Assembly (NCBI GenBank): GCA_015075555.1
Contig: JABTUD010000001.1
Coordinates: forward strand, 868,001-932,000
Origin: Thermoflexaceae bacterium
GTDB lineage: Bacteria; Chloroflexota; Dehalococcoidia; Tepidiformales; Tepidiformaceae
DNA: 64,000 nt
Direction: 5' to 3'
Positions 60,078 to 64,000 of the stretch are shown here, in pieces. The notes beneath the pieces were generated by a model. The model ran no database searches and was not told the origin of the DNA. It was given only the letters and a program-made list of their open reading frames with translations. Every line of letters starts with the position of its first letter. The first letter of the stretch is position 1. A program made the translations under genes and the position numbers.

Positions 60078-61916
60078 ATGGCCCGAGTCCGAGCCACGCT
60101 AGCCCTGGCCTTCGTCGGGCTCGTCGTCGCGTTCGCTTTGGCCCCCAACCCCACGCCCGCCCGCGCTCAGTCCCCGGCGGCGCCCAACAACTTCACCCTG
60201 GGATTGAACGCGCTGCCGCCCACGAACCCCATCGTGCCAATGGCCCAGCGCACGATTATGGCTACGCTCCGCTGGAACCCGCCGCCCGGCTACGCCGGGG
60301 CCCACACGGTCGAGCGAGCAGTGCAGCCGTGGGGTGCCACCGGCCCGAAGACTTGGGCGACGGTCACGACCGTCACGGAGGCAGAGTTCCGGGACAGCTT
60401 CACCAGCGCCGAGCACCTCGACATGCAGCGCTGCTACCGGGTTCGCACAGCGGCGGCTCCTGGTGGCTCGCCTTCGCCACCCACATCCGAGGCCTGCACC
60501 TTCATCCAGCCGCCTCCGACCGATAGCAGTCCCGCGAACGTGTAGCTGCGCATCAGCGGCGGTCTCGAAGGCGCGGGCGCCGATCGTCATGCTACGTTCA
60601 GCGTCGATTGGCTGCCGCTGGAAGGTTTCGAAGGCCGATTCTTCGTCGAACGCGGCGAGGCGGGACTGGCGCCCGGCGATCGGCCCAACGGATACCACAT
60701 CCTCGCGAGCGTCGCCGGCACCACCTACATCGACTACCTGCCGCTGGCTGAGGCCCGGGTTACGAAATACTGCTATCACATCCGGCCCGTCGCCTATGGG
60801 GCGCTGGGCGGTGCCGCCTCGGCGGACGTCTGCGTGGCGCTCGCGCCGCCGATTATCGGCAACCCGGAGCCGGTGTATAACGGCCGGCCTTGCAGCGTTG
60901 GGGTGCTGGTCAACGACTTCCTCGTTGTGCAGGAGCCGCCCCAGGGCCCCCGCCCGACGTGCCTCAAACCGCAGACTGGCAGTGGCCAAGAGCGCTTCTA
61001 CCGTCTTCGCGAAGTGCCACCCGGGCTTGTCTTTGACCGCGTGGAACGAGACCCAGCCCACGGTATCTCGTACGTCATCTATGTGAACCCCGACGACCCC
61101 TACCACCAGCCCGCCGTCACGATCTCCGCCTCGCGCTTCTACGGCTTGCCGGACCTGCTCATCCTCCGCGACGCGAGCATCGTCTCGGCCGCGAACGACT
61201 TGCCCGTGCCCGGGGTCACGCTCGATGACGGCAGCCTTGTGCGCTCGGCGATGTGGCACGAAGCCGACGGCCGGCACGTCCTGAGCATCCAGCCGCGCTA
61301 CACCGACCTGAGCATCGGTGCGGCGATCGGCCTGCTGGAACCGTTCACCCCTGCGGCCACGCAGCTCGAGCCGGCGTTCAACAATGCGATTGTGCGCGAG
61401 CTCGTGGTGCCGCTGAACGGCAGCGACGGCCGCCGGCACTACGTGACGATGAGCGAGGACACGGCCGGGACGGTGCGCATCCGCCTGAGCTTGTTCGACT
61501 TCCCGCCCGGCGCCTACCACGCGGTGCTCTTCCGTAAGGGAAGTTGCACGTCGGCGGCCACGGCGGGCTACGGCCCTGCCGACGCGTATGCGGACGATTC
61601 GCCGCTGCAGATCTTCACGCTCGACGAACGCGCCGGGCTGGTGCTGACGTTCTTCAACACGCGCGCGATCACGATCACGCCTGGGCCGTACTCGCTGTTC
61701 GATGCCGACGGGACGTCGCTTTCGCTGTACCGGCCCGGGGATGGCGGAGCGGGGCCCGTCGCCTGCGCCGAGCTCTCAGGGGCGCCGCCGGGTCCACCGG
61801 ACACTGGCAGTGGTCTGGCGGCCGGGGGGCAGCGGGACGGCTCCTTCCTCGTAGTGATCGGCATCCTGATGGCTGCGGCGGCAGCGCACGTGATGGTGCG
61901 CGCCCACCGGCAGTAG
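60078..61916 (+). CDS. Large FN3-like surface protein with PPDTGSG anchor, interrupted by in-frame TAG at 60543
   Basis: Reading from the ATG at 60078 (GGAGG eight bases upstream), signal peptide LALAFVGLVVAFALAPNPTPARAQ, then an FN3-like module ending CYRVRTAAAPGG, a Pro-rich linker and TAG at 60543-60545. The same frame continues with LRISGGLEGAGADRH, a second FN3-like module (FSVDWLPLEGFEGRFFVERGE ... YCYHIRPVAYG) and a long C-terminal region, to PPDTGSG, a hydrophobic helix and RAHRQ at 61916. Without the TAG it would be 612 residues and a plain wall-anchored protein. So it is either nonsense-mutated, a sequencing error, or read through. A shorter downstream start at 60834 would lack a signal peptide. 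Confidence 0.75.
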
Positions 61917-62015
61917 GCGCCCGCGAGAGGTGTAGGTACCCGAATCCGTCAGGCGGAGGCCGGCGTGATGCTCGCGGCTGCGACCGGCACCAGCGGCTTC
62001 ACTCGGCCGCCCGCC

Positions 62016-62053
62016 GGTAGACAAGCTCGTCCGGGGGTTTCTGGCGCTTTGCC
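62016..62053. repeat. Copy 2 of the ~38-bp duplicated terS segment
   Basis: Same orientation as the copy at 59869-59907. Beyond this segment the minus-strand frame soon stops (RRAAE then TGA), so nothing else of the terminase remains here. The copy lies 100 bases downstream of the large surface protein gene. Confidence 0.8.
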
Positions 62054-62062
62054 GCCCAGGTC

Positions 62063-62335
62063 GTGTATGACTCCTCCCGTCAAACAACTTCGGATGGTGT
62101 CACGCCGTCCGAAACAGACGCGTACCGAATGCTTGAGGCGTATGTGTCAGGCGAACTGGCAGGCGGCGCAAACGAAAGAGTTCGGAGGCACGCGAAAGCG
62201 GCTCTCGATCTGGCAAATGAGCTGCTGCATCGCCGGACGGCCGATTACAGGCTCGCCGCCCTGTGCGCCCAAGCAACGACGAGTGTGATCAATCTCATCG
62301 CAATCATTTCGGGCCGCCGCGACCGCGGACGGTGA
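62063..62335 (+). CDS. Small hypothetical protein before the secretion operon
   Basis: 90 residues from a GTG at 62063; an alternative start is ATG within YRMLEAY. Composition is protein-like: SETDAYRMLEAYVSGELAGG, NERVRRHAKAALDLANELLHRR and ALCAQATTSVINLIAIIS, mostly helical, no signal peptide. I recognise no family. It ends 22 bases before array C; cotranscription with the PrgI-like gene is possible. Confidence 0.5.
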   Translation: MYDSSRQTTSDGVTPSETDAYRMLEAYVSGELAGGANERVRRHAKAALDLANELLHRRTADYRLAALCAQATTSVINLIAIISGRRDRGR

Positions 62336-62356
62336 TCGAGCGCCCCCCAACGGGGA

Positions 62357-62427
62357 TTGGAACGGATTTCGAGCAGAAGGGCCGACTTTGGAATCGATCG
62401 GTCCGGATCCTGGAACGCCCATGGAAC
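62357..62427 (+). repeat. Phased TTGGAAC array upstream of the PrgI-like gene (array C)
   Basis: Heptamers start at 62357 (TTGGAAC), 62368 (TTCGAGC), 62388 (TTGGAAT), 62410 (CTGGAAC) and 62421 (ATGGAAC): 0, 11, 31, 53, 64. Intervals are the same as in arrays A and B, the second site is again the weak GAGC form, and the fourth (CTGGAACGC) matches array B. The array ends about 45 bases before the start of the next gene and points in its direction. Confidence 0.85.
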
Positions 62428-62471
62428 CGTGACGAGCACGCTCTCCTCAAACACCCGACGAGGAGATGCCT

Positions 62472-62855
62472 GTGCAACGCCACGAAGTCCCCACTCACCT
62501 CAACATCGAGGACAAGGCCTTTGCCGGCCTGACGATGCGCCAGCTGATGGTGGCGATCATCGGCCTGGCTCTCGCGTATTCCGCCATGAGCGAAGCGCCA
62601 GTTCCGCTCGTCGTCCGTCTCGCCGCCGGGGCGACGGTCCTGTTGATGACCGCAGCTGTTTCGCTCTGGCAGCCAGCCGGCCGTTCGCTGGAGGACTGGG
62701 CCTTCGTCCTCCTCCGCTACGTCAGCATCCCGCGCGTCGTCGTCTGGCGCGTCCGCACCTCACGCGAGACGGCCGCCGACGAGGAGGCGCGCTTCGAGGT
62801 CCTGCTGCCTGACTGGCAGGAACTCGACACCCGGAGCGGGGGCACGCAGCGATGA
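62472..62855 (+). CDS. PrgI/VirB3-like conjugation protein
   Basis: 127 residues from a GTG at 62472 with GAGGAG six bases upstream; the ATG at 62466 lies directly after that site and is less likely. The opening QRHEVPTHLNIEDKAFAGLTMRQLMVAIIGLALAYSA is the PrgI-family pattern, with two membrane helices (to VRLAAGATVLLMTAAVSLW) and a cytoplasmic tail with SLEDWAFVLLRYVSIPRVVVWR. PrgI proteins are the VirB3 equivalents of Gram-positive conjugation systems. Overlaps the next gene by 4 bases. Confidence 0.82.
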   Translation: MQRHEVPTHLNIEDKAFAGLTMRQLMVAIIGLALAYSAMSEAPVPLVVRLAAGATVLLMTAAVSLWQPAGRSLEDWAFVLLRYVSIPRVVVWRVRTSRETAADEEARFEVLLPDWQELDTRSGGTQR

Positions 62856-63535
62856 CGACGAACGCCAAGCACGGAAGCGTCCAGGAGATGCTGCCGCTGG
62901 AGGAGATCGTCGAGGGGGTGCTCTGTCTGCGGGGCGGCGACTACCGGGCGGTCATCCAGGCACAGAGCGTCAACTTCGCCCTCAAGTCCGAGGAGGAGCA
63001 GGAGGCGGTGATGGCCGCTTACCGGTCCTTCCTCAACTCCCTCAGCCATCCCGTCCAGATGCTCGTCCGTATCCTGCCCACGAACGTTGAGCCCTACCTC
63101 GCAGGATTCCGCACCAACGTGACCACCCATGCCAACAGCGAGGCCATCCGCCGCCTCGCCCTCGACCACGAAATGTTCGTCCGGCGACTCGCCCGTGAAC
63201 GGACGTTACTCGAGCGGCGCTTCTACCTCGTCGTGCCGTCGGGGCACACCGACGGTGAGGGCCATGTCAGTGTCCGATGGCCCTGGCAACGTTCCACGCG
63301 CGAGCGGGACGAGCAGAAGCTCGCGGTGGCGGCGGCCCAGCTCGATGCGCGCTGCCACGAGATAGCCCAGGGCCTGACCTCGTTCGGCGTCAGCTCGCAG
63401 CGGCTGCGGAGCGAAGCGCTCGCGGAGCTGTGGGCCGCCTGCCTCTGCTCACAGGTCTCCCAGGTCGCGCCGTCGCTCAGTGCCGGAGCGAGACCGGTGG
63501 TCGCCGCGTTCCGGAAGGAGGTCCAGCATGGCTAG
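62852..63535 (+). CDS. TraC-like conjugation protein (VirB4-associated)
   Basis: 227 residues. VQEMLPLEEIVEGVLCLRGGDYRAVIQAQSVNFALKSEEEQEAVMAAYRSFLNSLSHPVQMLVRILP is the TraC-like/VirB4 N-terminal domain that precedes the ATPase in Gram-positive T4SS; here it is a separate gene. Helical regions follow, rich in Arg and Glu. No P-loop. It overlaps the next gene by 8 bases, showing close coupling. Confidence 0.75.
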   Translation: MTTNAKHGSVQEMLPLEEIVEGVLCLRGGDYRAVIQAQSVNFALKSEEEQEAVMAAYRSFLNSLSHPVQMLVRILPTNVEPYLAGFRTNVTTHANSEAIRRLALDHEMFVRRLARERTLLERRFYLVVPSGHTDGEGHVSVRWPWQRSTRERDEQKLAVAAAQLDARCHEIAQGLTSFGVSSQRLRSEALAELWAACLCSQVSQVAPSLSAGARPVVAAFRKEVQHG

Positions 63536-64000
63536 GCTTCCCCTGCGTCACCGTGCCCGCCGGCACCAACGTTCGGCAGACGACCTCCGTTTCGAGCTCG
63601 GCACCCGGTCCGCGATCGACCACCTGGCCCCGGCCGCGATCGAGGCCTCCCGCTCTCACCTGGTCATCGACGGCCGCTATGTGCGGGTACTCGGCCTCAG
63701 CGACTATCCCCGCTACGTCCACCCCAACTGGCTGGCCCGCCTGATCGACTTCGACGAGCCCCTGGACCTGAGCATCCACATCGACCCGCTCGACTCGGCG
63801 ACGACCGTGCGCAGGCTGACCCACAAGCTGGTGGAGCTCCAGTCGTCGCGCCTGCTCGACGCACGCAGCGGCAAGATCGCCAGCGCCGAGCGCGAGGTCG
63901 CCTACGAGGATGTCGAACGTCTGCGGGATGCGCTCCAGCGGGGCGAAGAGCGCGTCTTCTCCGTCAGCCTCTACCTGTGTCTTCGCTCGGGCTCGACCGC
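63528..64000 (+). CDS. VirB4-like conjugation ATPase, N-terminal part (runs off the window)
   Basis: 157 residues visible from the ATG at 63528. It reads SAIDHLAPAAIEASRSHLVIDGRYVRVLGLSDYPRYVHPNWLARLIDFDEPLDLSIHIDPLDS, RRLTHKLVELQSSRLLDARSGKIASAEREVAYEDVERLRDALQRGEERVFSVSLYLCL, the CagE/TrbE/VirB4 N-terminal domain. The P-loop ATPase part is beyond the window. This motor would energise the T4SS. Confidence 0.88.
   Translation, partial: MARLPLRHRARRHQRSADDLRFELGTRSAIDHLAPAAIEASRSHLVIDGRYVRVLGLSDYPRYVHPNWLARLIDFDEPLDLSIHIDPLDSATTVRRLTHKLVELQSSRLLDARSGKIASAEREVAYEDVERLRDALQRGEERVFSVSLYLCLRSGST

Noticed and set aside
57890-60545. Idea that TAG is recoded as a sense codon in this genome
   Set aside because: flp, tadG, the large surface protein and the TraC-like gene end in TAG at sensible places, so TAG acts as a stop; local readthrough remains open.
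62466-62471. ATG start of the PrgI-like gene at 62466
   Set aside because: The GAGGAG site touches this ATG, while the GTG at 62472 has normal spacing; I used the latter, but the difference is two residues only.
1-64000. CRISPR arrays, tRNA and rRNA genes
   Set aside because: No regularly spaced long direct repeats with unique spacers and no tRNA-like cloverleaf or rRNA segment was found; the phased heptamers are too short and close for CRISPR.

Overview
The window is high-GC bacterial DNA without rRNA, tRNA or CRISPR. The best guess is a Chloroflexota-like organism with no typical outer membrane: there is a Tad pilus locus without secretin, a LysM protein ending in a BTAD domain, surface proteins ending in PPDTGSG plus a membrane anchor, and a conjugation apparatus of the single-membrane type. 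This assignment is inference from gene content; no marker gene is present. Several genes carry single frameshifts or in-frame stops, so either real decay or assembly errors affect the sequence.

Region 1 (about 1-16,670), visibly less GC-rich than the rest, is a long minus-strand catabolic cluster preceded by a divergent LysR regulator. It encodes a thiolase with its DUF35 Zn-ribbon partner, two nitroreductase-like flavoproteins, a CaiB/BaiF CoA-transferase, an oligopeptide-type ABC transporter, two Old-Yellow-Enzyme/2,4-dienoyl-CoA-reductase-type FeS flavoenzymes, an electron transfer flavoprotein and the wreck of a second thiolase. The plausible logic is uptake, CoA activation, flavin/ETF-linked reduction or oxidation, and thiolytic cleavage of an unidentified carboxylic compound.

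Region 2 (16,670-22,600) is a scrapyard of mobile elements: decayed IS21 istB, IS630 and IS701 transposases, a small SnoaL-like gene, and a complete-looking group II intron with its reverse transcriptase next to another istB fragment.

Region 3 (22,604-33,805) is a Tad pilus locus, cpaB-tadZ-tadA-tadB-tadC-flp-tadE-tadE'-tadG, followed by a lipoprotein, a secreted protein and a 1,016-residue membrane protein with LysM and BTAD domains.

Region 4 (34,366-54,585, minus strand) is a seven-gene defence-like island: HTH-SNF2 helicase-DUF3883, DUF3800, DUF1156 DNA methylase, DUF499 ATPase, a giant STAND-like ATPase, an HNH nuclease and a 1,099-residue helical protein. A perfect 8-bp-arm palindrome lies just upstream of the helicase, whose own N-terminus is an HTH.

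Region 5 (54,756-64,000) holds two divergent type IV secretion/conjugation operons (VirB2-, VirB8-, VirB1-, VirB6-like on minus; PrgI-, TraC- and VirB4-like on plus). Between them are phage terminase remnants and two PPDTGSG surface-protein genes.

The most unusual non-coding signal is a helically phased array of TTGGAAC-like heptamers. It occurs three times with the same internal spacing (starts at 0, 11, 31, 53, 64), each time oriented toward and just upstream of a pilus or secretion operon: before tadB, before the VirB6-like gene and before the PrgI-like gene.
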